DNA of 64,000 bases from Solitalea koreensis (GTDB lineage Bacteria > Bacteroidota > Bacteroidia > Sphingobacteriales > Sphingobacteriaceae): NCBI RefSeq assembly GCF_900182575.1, contig NZ_FXSZ01000001.1, positions 620,001 through 684,000 of the forward strand, written 5' to 3'. Position numbers and translations under genes: made by a program. The stretch's first letter is position 1; each line of letters opens with the position of its first letter. Below, in pieces: positions 49,962 to 57,585 of the stretch. The notes below the pieces were generated by a model. It was not told the DNA's origin. It made no database searches and saw only the letters and a list, made by a program, of their open reading frames with translations.

Positions 49962-50405
49962 ATGTACACAGGAATTCTACATCTTCATTCAATTTTACGC
50001 TGGCTTGCTTTAATTTTATTAATTGTATCAGTAGCGAAAGCTGTAAGCGCTTGGAGCAGCAGCAATAAAATTTATACTGAAGGTGATCGCAAACTCAACT
50101 TATTCACTTTAATAAGCATGCACACTCAATTAATTGTTGGCTTTGTATTATACTTTTTGAGCGACAAGGTTCAGTTCAATGCGTCTACGATGAAAGATTC
50201 AGCTATCCGCTACTTTACCGTTGAACACGTATTTATGATGATCATTGCCATTGTATTCATTACAATAGGCTATTCGAAGTCCAAACGATTAGACATTGGC
50301 TTTGAGAAACATAAGAAAATTGCTATTTTCTACGGATTAGGCTTGATCACTATTCTTGTTGCATTGTCGGCAGCGCCTTACAATATCATTACCAAACTAT
50401 TTTAA
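49962..50405 (+). CDS. Four-helix membrane protein (cytochrome b-like)
   Basis: Starting at MYTGILHLHSILRWLALILL (49962; the frame opens 15 codons earlier), the protein has four membrane helices and several His residues at helix ends (HLHS, MHTQ, VEHVF), a pattern often annotated as cytochrome-b-like in Bacteroidota. Whether it binds heme is not proven. It lies between RNA copy 3 and the trp leader, and a TATATTTG box for the trp leader begins just after its stop codon. Confidence 0.7.
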   Translation: MYTGILHLHSILRWLALILLIVSVAKAVSAWSSSNKIYTEGDRKLNLFTLISMHTQLIVGFVLYFLSDKVQFNASTMKDSAIRYFTVEHVFMMIIAIVFITIGYSKSKRLDIGFEKHKKIAIFYGLGLITILVALSAAPYNIITKLF

Positions 50406-50407
50406 AA

Positions 50408-50415
50408 TATATTTG
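50408..50415 (+). promoter_or_regulatory. Candidate trp leader promoter -7 element
   Basis: TATATTTG matches TAnnTTTG exactly and is identical to the box before RNA copy 3. It lies 34 bp upstream of the leader ATG; no good TTTG box is seen at the -33 position. Confidence 0.5.
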
Positions 50416-50448
50416 GAATAGCACTCAGGCTTTTACATATTTGAAATA

Positions 50449-50499
50449 ATGAACAATATCAATACAAATACAATTAACTGGTGGCGTCGTGATCATTAA
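50449..50499 (+). CDS. trpL: trp leader peptide (attenuation)
   Basis: The short frame encodes MNNINTNTINWWRRDH and stops with TAA. Two adjacent Trp codons (TGG TGG, 50479-50484) in a 16-residue peptide just ahead of an attenuator hairpin in front of trpE are diagnostic of a ribosome-mediated trp attenuator. Translation through these codons measures charged tRNA-Trp. The peptide itself has no other expected role. Confidence 0.88.
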   Translation: MNNINTNTINWWRRDH

Positions 50500-50587
50500 T
50501 CGCGATGAAGCTCTGTGTTTGTATAAACCTGATTAAAATATACCTAAAATATATGAAGCTTGTCGCAAACCGCGACAAGCTTTTTTT
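50485..50587 (+). promoter_or_regulatory. trp operon attenuator
   Basis: Three exclusive structures can be drawn. Region 1:2 pairs CGTCGTGAT (50485-50493) with ATCGCGATG (50499-50507). Region 2:3 pairs GCGA (50502-50505) and AAGCT (50508-50512) with TCGC (50563-50566) and AGCTT (50557-50561), forming the antiterminator. Region 3:4 is the terminator AAGCTTGTCGC/GCGACAAGCTT with seven T. Segment 2 copies the sequence of segment 4, as expected for competing pairings. A ribosome stalled at the Trp codons blocks region 1 and so favours trpEG expression. Confidence 0.88.
50556..50587 (+). terminator. Attenuator terminator before trpE
   Basis: Perfect 11-bp stem (50556-50566 with 50572-50582), loop AAACC, then a seven-T tract at 50581-50587, ending 27 bp before the trpE ATG. 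Confidence 0.9.
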
Positions 50588-50614
50588 ATGGCTAATTTTT
50601 AAGAACGTTATTCT

Positions 50615-52021
50615 ATGAAAAAATATACCTGTAAAACCATTTACAAGAAGTTACTGGCCGATACAACTACTCCAGTAAGCATCTATTTGCGCCTGCGCGA
50701 TGAATTCCCCAACAGCCTGTTACTCGAAAGTTCTGACTATCATACACGTGCCAATAGCATGTCATACATCTGCTGCGACCCTGTAGCGGAAATTAAAATC
50801 GAAAATGGCCAATACTCGGAGAGCTTTCCGGATGGCACACATACCACTTCTGACGCTTTCTCTGAAAACATGGTTGAACGAATTACGGCTTTTTGCAATC
50901 GGTTTGATGAGAACAAGATTGAGCCCTTTAATTTCATAACCAATGGCCTTTTCGGTTATTTCAACTATGATGTAATTGAACATTTTGAAGACATCCGATT
51001 ACAAAACCAACACACCGAAAGTAAACAAACACCCGACTTGCTGTATCATGTTTACCGTTTTGTGATAGCAATTAACCATTTCAAAAACGAACTTTATATT
51101 TTTGAACATATTTACGACGATAGTGCCTCACAGATCGAAAAGTTGGAATACTTAATCCGCCATAAAGATTTTCCCCAATATAAATTCACACCAAAGAACA
51201 ATGAAACCTCAAATTTTAGTGATGAGGATTTTTTGACTGTATTGGGAAAGGCGCAAAAAAATATTTTCAGAGGAGATGTGTTTCAAATCGTTATTTCACG
51301 CAGTTTTTCGCAGGAGTTTTTAGGTGATGAATTTAATGTGTATAGAGCGTTGCGATCAATCAATCCGTCGCCATATTTGTTTTATTTTGATTATGGCAAT
51401 TTTAAGATTTTCGGTTCTTCACCTGAAATCCAATTAGGTATCAAAAACGGGATTGCTACTATTCATCCTATTGCAGGAACGTTCAGAAGAACAGGCAATG
51501 ATGAAGCTGACGCCGAACTTGCTGCACAACTTAAAAATGACCCTAAAGAAAATGCCGAACACGTTATGCTGGTAGATCTTGCCCGTAATGACTTGAGCCG
51601 TCATTGCGTAAATGTTAAGGTTGATAAATTTTGTGAAATCCAGTATTACTCCCATGTAATTCATTTGGTTTCGGAAGTGAATGGAAAACTTAAAAAGGGA
51701 ACTCCGGGATTAAAAGTAGTGGCAGATACGTTCCCGGCAGGAACACTTTCAGGGGCACCAAAATACCGGGCAATGCAATTAATTGATGGTTATGAGAAAG
51801 GCCGTCGTGGTTTTTATAGTGGCGCTATTGGTCATTTAGGCTTTGGCGGTGATTTTAATCACGCTATCATGATTCGAACATTTTTAAGCAAAAACAATAC
51901 ACTGCATTATCAGGCCGGAGCCGGCTTAGTAGCAGATTCAGTATTGGTGAACGAACGACAGGAAGTAAACAATAAACTAGCCGCATTGAAAAGTGCAATT
52001 TTAATGGCTAGTGATATTTAA
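50615..52021 (+). CDS. trpE: Anthranilate synthase component I
   Basis: TrpE makes anthranilate from chorismate, the first committed step to tryptophan. The 468-residue protein has the feedback motif LLLESSD near its start (the LLES segment that senses Trp in other TrpE proteins), HPIAGTFRRTG, RNDLSRHC and PAGTLSGAPKYRAMQLIDGY in the catalytic domain. It follows the attenuator and is 100 bp upstream of trpG. The remaining trp genes are not in the window. Confidence 0.95.
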   Translation: MKKYTCKTIYKKLLADTTTPVSIYLRLRDEFPNSLLLESSDYHTRANSMSYICCDPVAEIKIENGQYSESFPDGTHTTSDAFSENMVERITAFCNRFDENKIEPFNFITNGLFGYFNYDVIEHFEDIRLQNQHTESKQTPDLLYHVYRFVIAINHFKNELYIFEHIYDDSASQIEKLEYLIRHKDFPQYKFTPKNNETSNFSDEDFLTVLGKAQKNIFRGDVFQIVISRSFSQEFLGDEFNVYRALRSINPSPYLFYFDYGNFKIFGSSPEIQLGIKNGIATIHPIAGTFRRTGNDEADAELAAQLKNDPKENAEHVMLVDLARNDLSRHCVNVKVDKFCEIQYYSHVIHLVSEVNGKLKKGTPGLKVVADTFPAGTLSGAPKYRAMQLIDGYEKGRRGFYSGAIGHLGFGGDFNHAIMIRTFLSKNNTLHYQAGAGLVADSVLVNERQEVNNKLAALKSAILMASDI

Positions 52022-52121
52022 GAGCATTATTCTCCAGGAGAATAGACTAATTGAGATAATAAAATAAACTATATAAACTTAACATAAGAATTCCCTCTTT
52101 CGGAGGGGTTAGGGGAGGCCA

Positions 52122-52691
52122 ATGAAACTATTAATATTAGATAACTACGATTCGTTCACCTACAACCTTGTGCATTTGGTGGGTGAAATTGGGATTGGAG
52201 AATTGGATGTATTCCGCAATGATAAAATCAGCTTGGAGGATGTGAAAAATTACGATAAGATTATTCTTTCACCTGGCCCAGGCTTACCCGATGAAGCCGG
52301 AATCATGCCCGAATTGATCAAACGCTATGCACCGACCAAATCCATCCTTGGCGTTTGCCTTGGACATCAGGCTATTGGCGAAGCATTTGGCGCCACGCTT
52401 TTCAACCTATCGAGGGTGTTGCATGGCGTAGCCTCTCCAATCAATATCGTTGATAAAAATGAACTTTTATTTCAGGATGTTCCGCAGCATGTAAAAATCG
52501 GTCATTACCATTCATGGGCGATTTCGAATGAAAATTTACCAGCGGTTTTAAAGGTTACCGCTTTATCAGATGATGGAACCATCATGGCAATGCGCCATTC
52601 AGAATATGATGTTAGGGGCGTTCAGTTTCATCCGGAGTCGGTATTAACCGAAAGCGGTAAGCAAATGTTATCCAATTGGTTAACAAAATAA
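52122..52691 (+). CDS. trpG: Anthranilate synthase component II (glutamine amidotransferase)
   Basis: This 189-residue class I amidotransferase supplies ammonia to TrpE. It begins with LLILDNYDSFTYNLVHLV, has the oxyanion segment LSPGPGLPDEAG, the catalytic Cys in LGVCLGHQAIGE, and the His-Glu pair in VQFHPES. It could also serve p-aminobenzoate synthesis, but the neighbouring trpE makes tryptophan the main role. The 100-bp gap from trpE contains a short palindrome near 52028-52044 and a CCCTCTTTCGGAGGGG hairpin. Confidence 0.93.
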   Translation: MKLLILDNYDSFTYNLVHLVGEIGIGELDVFRNDKISLEDVKNYDKIILSPGPGLPDEAGIMPELIKRYAPTKSILGVCLGHQAIGEAFGATLFNLSRVLHGVASPINIVDKNELLFQDVPQHVKIGHYHSWAISNENLPAVLKVTALSDDGTIMAMRHSEYDVRGVQFHPESVLTESGKQMLSNWLTK

Positions 52692-52735
52692 AAAGTATTC
52701 TTTAAGGTGCTGACAGAACCTTAAAGAACACTTTT
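52691..52735. terminator. Two-way terminator between trpG and arsC
   Basis: AAAAGTATTCTTTAAGGT (52691-52708) and its near-perfect inverse (52718-52735) flank a 9-nt loop with A-rich and T-rich ends. The genes converge here, so both can use it. Confidence 0.8.
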
Positions 52736-52742
52736 AAGCTTT

Positions 52743-53084
52743 TTAGGGTAATAATTCGATCACTTTTTCAGTAGGACGACCGATAATTGCGCGGTCCCCT
52801 TCTATCACAATTGGGCGTTCCATCAGTTGAGGAAAATCAATCATCGCCTGAACAATCTCATCATCGCTTAAATTTTTTCCCGCGAAATTTTCTTTCCAAA
52901 AGGACTCTTTTGTCCTGACTAACTGTACCGGTTTTATCCTTAATAAATCAATAATATTTTTCAAATCGGATAAAGACAAGTGATCATCCATGTATTTAAT
53001 CACCTCTGGCTTAACACCTTTCTCCTCTAATAACTTTAACGCCTCCCGGCTTTTTGAACAACGGGGATTATGGAGTATTTTCAT
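52743..53084 (-). CDS. arsC: ArsC-family arsenate reductase
   Basis: The 113-residue protein has the ArsC active site HNPRCSKSREAL (Cys9), then a motif region FPQLMERPIVIEGDRAIIGRP with the arginine that helps bind arsenate. It reduces arsenate to arsenite with glutaredoxin or a similar thiol. No arsenite pump or ArsR is adjacent, so it may be a house-keeping relative (YfgD or Spx-like). Length is normal. Confidence 0.85.
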   Translation of the reverse strand: MKILHNPRCSKSREALKLLEEKGVKPEVIKYMDDHLSLSDLKNIIDLLRIKPVQLVRTKESFWKENFAGKNLSDDEIVQAMIDFPQLMERPIVIEGDRAIIGRPTEKVIELLP

Positions 53085-53102
53085 ATTTTTTAATATTTCC
53101 AG

Positions 53103-53120
53103 CTTGAGCGGAGTCGAAAA
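53103..53120. repeat. REP-like half element
   Basis: CTTGAGCGGAGTCGAAAA matches the core of the palindromic family seen at 4979, 22070 and 26145. A second, poorly kept half (GCTTCGAGCGCTCTGCATG) lies about 20 bases further on. Confidence 0.6.
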
Positions 53121-53173
53121 CTTTAGTTACTAGGAGCTTCGAGCGCTCTGCATGACTTTGCTTTAAATTCTAC

Positions 53174-53467
53174 TTATAAAAAGATTACATCTAAAATTGT
53201 ACGCGCTCCGGCCTTTTCATTTACAACTTCAATGATCTTTTCTTTAGCCATCGACAGCTCCTTACGAAGCACAGCAGAATCTAAACAGATGTATAATTTT
53301 TTATTTCTGATATAAATTTCGGTAGTAAGGTTGGCTACCGTTGGCCCCATAATTTGGGCCCATGATTCAACAATATTTACCTCGGCATACTTCTCCTTGA
53401 GCCTATATGTTTCCATCAATAAATCGATGGCTTCTTTCATAGTTTGCTCGTTTGACTTTTTAAACAT
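53174..53467 (-). CDS. DUF721/DciA-like protein
   Basis: The 97-residue protein is a DUF721 domain: EAIDLLMETYRLKEKYAEVN, VESWAQIMGPTVANLT, and YICLDSAVLRKELSMAKEKI. DciA loads the replicative helicase in bacteria lacking DnaC/DnaI. It follows recF by 42 bp on the same strand, a common pairing, and may work in replication with it. It is shorter than proteobacterial DciA, as is usual for Bacteroidota members. Confidence 0.85.
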   Translation of the reverse strand: MFKKSNEQTMKEAIDLLMETYRLKEKYAEVNIVESWAQIMGPTVANLTTEIYIRNKKLYICLDSAVLRKELSMAKEKIIEVVNEKAGARTILDVIFL

Positions 53468-53509
53468 GAGGTTTTTATTGGATTGATTTTAATTTTTAAT
53501 GAGCAGCAT

Positions 53510-54658
53510 TTATTGCTTTTTATTCATTGATTCAGATTTATCAACTGGATCTTTATCCATCGCGACTATTTCTCCCCGATAAACTTCAAACACATTAATA
53601 GGAACCCCAATTTCATTGAAAACCTTTTCAGTACGCTCACGGTTAGTGTCGGTTATAAAAATCTGGCCGAAATTATCCTGAACCACCATTTGCATTAATT
53701 TTTTAATGCGTAAATCATCCAGTTTATCAAAGATATCATCAAGCAGCAGTAAAGGTTTAAACCCTTTTACCTGATACAAGTAACTATACTGAGCAAGTTT
53801 AAGGGCAATAAGAAATGATTTTTGTTGTCCTTGTGAACCAAACTTTTTCAATGCATACCCATGAATGCCAAATTCAAGCTCATCCTTATGAATACCAAAA
53901 TTGGTTCGTTGTAAAACACGATCTTTTGCGAGTGTCCGTTTCAGTCCGGCAGCAAAATCCTCAGTGTTTAATTGTGACTCGTAAACCAACGTTACTTGTT
54001 CAGCTTCGGCACTAATGTATTTGTAATGCTTATTGAATATTTCTGTAAAAGTCTCCAAAAATGCTTTCCGTTTATGATAAATCGCTGTTCCTGCGCTTAT
54101 TATTTGTTCATCATATATGGAAAGCAGGTCTTCATCAACTGCTCCTCTGTCAGCAAATTGTCGCAAAAGGCTGTTACGGTTTGCCAGATTTTTATTGTAA
54201 ACAATGAGCATATCCAAATAGCGATTATCCGTTTGCGATATCACGTTGTCAACAAACTTCCGACGTTCTTCACTTCCCTCTATAACTAAGCTAATATCAT
54301 AAGGAGATATCATTACCAGCGGAAACTGCCCGATGTGATCGACCAATCTGCCATAATCTTTCTTGTTGCGCTTGAACTGCTTTTTCTGATTCTTTTTCAG
54401 TCCGCAAAAGATAACTTCTTCGTTTCCACCCTTCTCAAAAACTCCTTGCAGCATAAAATAGTCTTGTTCATAACGTATTTGCTGGCTATCCACAGGGTTG
54501 AAATAACTCTTACAAAGAGACAGATAATGTATAGCATCAAGCAAATTAGTTTTCCCGGCCCCATTATTCCCCACAAAACAGTTAACTCCGTCATTAAAAT
54601 GAAGTTCGGCCTCTATATAATTTTTAAAATTGAGGAGGGTTAATTTCTGAAGGTACAT
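53510..54658 (-). CDS. recF: DNA replication and repair protein RecF
   Basis: RecF is an SMC-like ATPase that helps load RecA at gaps. The 382-residue protein has Walker A GNNGAGKT (residues 30-37) after LNFKNYIEAELHF, the signature GSQGQQKSFLIALKLAQ, and Walker B PLLLLDDIFDKLD. The small basic tail DKSESMNKKQ is variable in the family. It pairs with the DciA-like gene downstream and is divergent from the TPR gene. No dnaA or dnaN is nearby. Confidence 0.95.
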   Translation of the reverse strand: MYLQKLTLLNFKNYIEAELHFNDGVNCFVGNNGAGKTNLLDAIHYLSLCKSYFNPVDSQQIRYEQDYFMLQGVFEKGGNEEVIFCGLKKNQKKQFKRNKKDYGRLVDHIGQFPLVMISPYDISLVIEGSEERRKFVDNVISQTDNRYLDMLIVYNKNLANRNSLLRQFADRGAVDEDLLSIYDEQIISAGTAIYHKRKAFLETFTEIFNKHYKYISAEAEQVTLVYESQLNTEDFAAGLKRTLAKDRVLQRTNFGIHKDELEFGIHGYALKKFGSQGQQKSFLIALKLAQYSYLYQVKGFKPLLLLDDIFDKLDDLRIKKLMQMVVQDNFGQIFITDTNRERTEKVFNEIGVPINVFEVYRGEIVAMDKDPVDKSESMNKKQ

Positions 54659-54746
54659 CGTTCCAAAATTAAGAATATGGGTTTTAATTTAAGGTACTTG
54701 TGTGAAATTAATAAAATTGTATTTTTGCGATCCTAATTAATTACAA

Positions 54747-55433
54747 ATGGCAAAAAATCAGCAAAATACCCATCCGGAAGCAGATGGATTAGATTTACAG
54801 GCGCAATTCGGAAAGACTGAGACTTTTATCACCGAAAACCAAAAGAGCTTAACCATTATTGGTAGTGTTGTAGTAGCAATGGTACTTTTGTATTTCGGAT
54901 ATACAAAATTTTACTTAGCTCCTCGCGAAATTGACGCTCAAGACAATATGTTTAGAGCTGAGCAATATTTTGAAGCCGATTCATTAGACAAAGCATTAAA
55001 CGGCGATGGTAACTACCCTGGTTTCTTAAAAATTATTGAAGACTACCGTGGTACCAAATCAGCTAATTTGGCTTACTACTATGCAGGTGTTTCTTACTTG
55101 AAAAAAGGTGAGTTTCAAAAAGCGATCGACAACCTGAACGATTATAGTGCAAAAGACGATATCACTGGCACTACCGCGTTAGGTGCAATTGGTGATGCTT
55201 ACAGCGAATTGAAAGATTACAACAAGGCGGCTGATTTCTACAAAAAAGCTGCTGATAAAAACTTGAAAGGTTTTTCGGCAACCTATCTTATGAAATTAGG
55301 CTTGGTTTATGAAGAATTGAAAGAGAACGATAAAGCATTAGATGCTTATAAAAAAATTAAGACTGACTACGCTGATTCTTATCAAGCACGTCAAATCGAT
55401 GAATACATAGCTCGTATCGAAGCGAAAATGTAA
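54747..55433 (+). CDS. TPR-repeat membrane-anchored protein (YfgM-like)
   Basis: The 228-residue protein has a short soluble N-terminus, a single membrane helix (LTIIGSVVVAMVLLYFGYTKF), and about four TPR units (YYYAGVSYLKKGEFQKAIDN, GDAYSELKDYNKAADFYKKA, LGLVYEELKENDKALDAYKK). It is probably anchored in the inner membrane with the TPRs in the periplasm, and may be a chaperone partner as YfgM is. The function is inferred only from architecture. Confidence 0.82.
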   Translation: MAKNQQNTHPEADGLDLQAQFGKTETFITENQKSLTIIGSVVVAMVLLYFGYTKFYLAPREIDAQDNMFRAEQYFEADSLDKALNGDGNYPGFLKIIEDYRGTKSANLAYYYAGVSYLKKGEFQKAIDNLNDYSAKDDITGTTALGAIGDAYSELKDYNKAADFYKKAADKNLKGFSATYLMKLGLVYEELKENDKALDAYKKIKTDYADSYQARQIDEYIARIEAKM

Positions 55434-55473
55434 TCAGCCTTTTGAAGAAATAATTAGTTCAAAATTTTAACAG

Positions 55474-55526
55474 CAGCGGATTAAGCAGTAGTAGTATAAA
55501 ATCACACTGTTTTAATCCGCTGTTTT
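55474..55526 (+). terminator. Terminator-like hairpin between TPR gene and ribH
   Basis: CAGCGGATTAA (55474-55484) and TTAATCCGCTG (55512-55522) pair perfectly around a 27-nt loop, followed by TTTTATTTTT. It ends 13 bp before the ribH start. It could be the TPR gene terminator or a leader attenuator for ribH. It is too small for an FMN riboswitch. Confidence 0.65.
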
Positions 55527-55538
55527 ATTTTTACACAT

Positions 55539-56027
55539 ATGGCAACAGTATTTAAAAACCTATCCGATTTTTCCAGCATCGAAATCCCTTCAGCAATTGG
55601 CATGAAATTCGGCATTGTAGTTTCGGAGTGGAACGAAAAAGTAACAGGCAGCTTAATGGAAGGTGCTGTAAATACCCTGAAAAAATACGGTGCTGAAGAC
55701 ATCCATACAGTTACCGTACCTGGCAGTTATGAACTTACCAGTGGAGCTCAATTAATGATTGAGAGCAACAACTACGACGCGATTATCTGCTTAGGCTGTG
55801 TGGTACAAGGAGAAACCCGCCATTTCGATTTCATTTGCAATGCTGTAGCAACCGGAATTACTGAAGTAGCTGTTAAGTACAACAAACCTGTAATTTTCGG
55901 CGTGCTAACTACCAACAACCTGCAGCAAGCGATTGATCGTTCAGGAGGGAAACATGGGAACAAAGGCGATGAAGCGGCTGTTACTGCCATCAAAATGGTT
56001 GATCTTGCAAAAAAACTGAGAAAGTAA
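55539..56027 (+). CDS. ribH: 6,7-dimethyl-8-ribityllumazine synthase
   Basis: RibH is the penultimate enzyme of riboflavin synthesis and forms a 60-mer or pentamer. The 162-residue protein shows FGIVVSEWNEKVTGSLMEGA at the N-terminus, VPGSYELTSGAQLMIES, and CLGCVVQGETRHFDFICN, which contains the catalytic His. FGVLTTNNLQQAIDRSGGKHG is the C-terminal signature. It is followed directly by two tiny lipoprotein genes. Confidence 0.95.
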   Translation: MATVFKNLSDFSSIEIPSAIGMKFGIVVSEWNEKVTGSLMEGAVNTLKKYGAEDIHTVTVPGSYELTSGAQLMIESNNYDAIICLGCVVQGETRHFDFICNAVATGITEVAVKYNKPVIFGVLTTNNLQQAIDRSGGKHGNKGDEAAVTAIKMVDLAKKLRK

Positions 56028-56061
56028 AACTTAGTCGCTGTTTTTTCGTATAAACTGTTAT

Positions 56062-56217
56062 ATGAAAAAAACAGCTATCTTTTTACTTACGGCTTTTCTG
56101 GCTGCCTCTGTCTTAGAATCGTGTTCATCAAGTGAACATTGCCCTGCTTACAGATCTAATTATCCGGCTAAAGCTGTAACATCAAAAGGAAAGAAGAAGG
56201 ATCGATTCAAAGACTAA
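56062..56217 (+). CDS. Small lipoprotein, CPAY type (paralogue A)
   Basis: I found this 51-residue frame by reading the sequence. The protein is MKKTAIFLLTAFLAASVLES followed by a Cys, a lipoprotein signal, then HCPAYRSNYPAKA and a lysine-rich tail. Its neighbour at 56310 has the same layout. The shared CPAY tetrapeptide after the lipidated Cys marks a paralogous pair. No function can be given. Confidence 0.65.
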   Translation: MKKTAIFLLTAFLAASVLESCSSSEHCPAYRSNYPAKAVTSKGKKKDRFKD

Positions 56218-56309
56218 CACTACTGATAATCAAACACTTGGTATAATTGTTGAACAAAAAGTCTACTCCACATTTAATCACTAACTTTTGCCCAACCAAC
56301 TCAACTAAG

Positions 56310-56429
56310 ATGAAAAAATTAGCTATATTTTTACTCTGCTCGTTTATTGCAGGTGCTGTACTAGAAGGATGTTCTACAGGTGAAAAATGCCCTGCATATT
56401 CTACCGTTCGTAAACCCAAAAAATCTTAG
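56310..56429 (+). CDS. Small lipoprotein, CPAY type (paralogue B)
   Basis: The 39-residue frame begins MKKLAIFLLCSFIAGAVLEG followed by a Cys and then EKCPAYSTVRKPKKS. Compared with the paralogue at 56062, the signal peptide, lipidated Cys, CPAY and basic tail are kept. The frame is open 21 codons upstream, but the MKK start is the clear lipoprotein start. Its stop lies 11 bp before ytxJ. Confidence 0.65.
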   Translation: MKKLAIFLLCSFIAGAVLEGCSTGEKCPAYSTVRKPKKS

Positions 56430-56440
56430 ATTAAACCTTT

Positions 56441-56770
56441 ATGAATTGGATTAACCTTGATGCTGTTGAACAGCTTGAAGAAATTAAGCAATCAAACGCT
56501 TATAGTGTTATTTTTAAACACAGTACTCGCTGCTCAATTAGTGTAATGGCAAAGCGAAGTTTTGAACAATACGGGGCCGACATTCCCCACAATGTTCCGG
56601 TGTATTATCTGGATTTATTATCCTATCGAGACATTTCTAACAAAACTGCAGAACTTTTTCAAGTGCATCACCAATCTCCGCAAATGTTGTTGATTAAAGA
56701 TGGAGAATGTATCTATGAATCATCTCATGGAGAAATCAGCGTTGATGATTTGCTGGAGCAAATGAATTAG
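56441..56770 (+). CDS. ytxJ: Bacillithiol-system monothiol protein YtxJ
   Basis: The 109-residue thioredoxin-fold protein has a single active-site Cys in FKHSTRCSISVMAKRSFE (Cys31) and lacks a CxxC. This matches YtxJ (DUF2847), a bacilliredoxin-like protein of organisms that make bacillithiol. It probably removes bacillithiol from oxidised proteins. The neighbouring OsmC gene would fit thiol stress, but it is transcribed in the opposite direction. Confidence 0.88.
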   Translation: MNWINLDAVEQLEEIKQSNAYSVIFKHSTRCSISVMAKRSFEQYGADIPHNVPVYYLDLLSYRDISNKTAELFQVHHQSPQMLLIKDGECIYESSHGEISVDDLLEQMN

Positions 56771-56804
56771 TGCTTGGTGAATAGTTCTATGAATATAAAT
56801 TTAT

Positions 56805-56847
56805 AAACAAAGAGTCGCTTTCTTAACAAGAGCGACTCTTTGTTTTT
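56805..56847. terminator. Two-way terminator between ytxJ and the OsmC gene
   Basis: A perfect 15-bp stem (56805-56819 with 56831-56845, core AGAGTCGCT) has an 11-nt loop, an A-rich start and T-rich end. The genes converge here. Confidence 0.85.
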
Positions 56848-56901
56848 ATTGTCATTAGTTCAATGATTGAAAAGCTATTCACAAATACTCCCAATGAACT
56901 A

Positions 56902-57309
56902 TTACTGCCAGTTAAACTTAATAGTTTGAAGCAGTTCAGGGCTTAAACTCTTCGCTACAGGGCATGTTAACGCTGCATTTTCTAATAATTTACGCTGGCG
57001 ATCGTCAATATTAAGCTGTGGAAAATTAAAATTCACATGAACTTCTGTAATACGACGCGGTTCGGTTCCCATGATCTTAGTAACATCAAATGCTGTACCT
57101 GCCAAATCAATATTCTCACGATTGGCAACAATGCCCATAATTGTCATAGCGCAACTCCCCAAAGCTGTTGCTACTAAATCAGTTGGTGAAAAGGCTTCGC
57201 CCTTACCGTTATTATCAGTTGGCGCATCGGTTACAATTGTAGTCCCTGATTGAAGATGCGTGGCTTCAGTTCTTAAATCTCCTTTATAAATCGTTTTTGA
57301 TGTTGCCAT
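56902..57309 (-). CDS. OsmC/Ohr family protein
   Basis: The 135-residue protein has the two Cys residues of peroxide-reducing OsmC enzymes: FSPTDLVATALGSCAMTIMG with Cys53 and ENAALTCPVAKSLSPELLQ with Cys116. It reduces organic peroxides with a dithiol partner in this family, although some members are of other function. Length is normal. The gene stands alone between convergent ytxJ and divergent lipA. Confidence 0.9.
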   Translation of the reverse strand: MATSKTIYKGDLRTEATHLQSGTTIVTDAPTDNNGKGEAFSPTDLVATALGSCAMTIMGIVANRENIDLAGTAFDVTKIMGTEPRRITEVHVNFNFPQLNIDDRQRKLLENAALTCPVAKSLSPELLQTIKFNWQ

Positions 57310-57585
57310 GTTTTTTGTTTTTTGTTTTTAGTAAATGATTAACAGTTAACAGATATGATTAGCCAGCAAAAATAAGATCTTAATAAAATTCAAGCTAACC
57401 AATAACTAAATTCTAGATCAGAAATTTACCCTCAAAAAGTTTATGACTAAAATGAGACAATTCAAAGTTTAGTATTAGTATATAAATTAGGATATTTGCA
57501 AATCGCTAAAAAAACGACTATAACTCTTTTTTAGAAACATTTTCATGTTGTAAAGAGTTATGCACATAAGAATAAGGGGTTAGTT

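Noticed and set aside
53174..54658. Replication origin near recF
   Set aside because: There is no dnaA, dnaN or cluster of DnaA boxes around recF in this window.
55434..55538. FMN riboswitch before ribH
   Set aside because: The gap is only about 100 bases and lacks the conserved multi-helix FMN aptamer.
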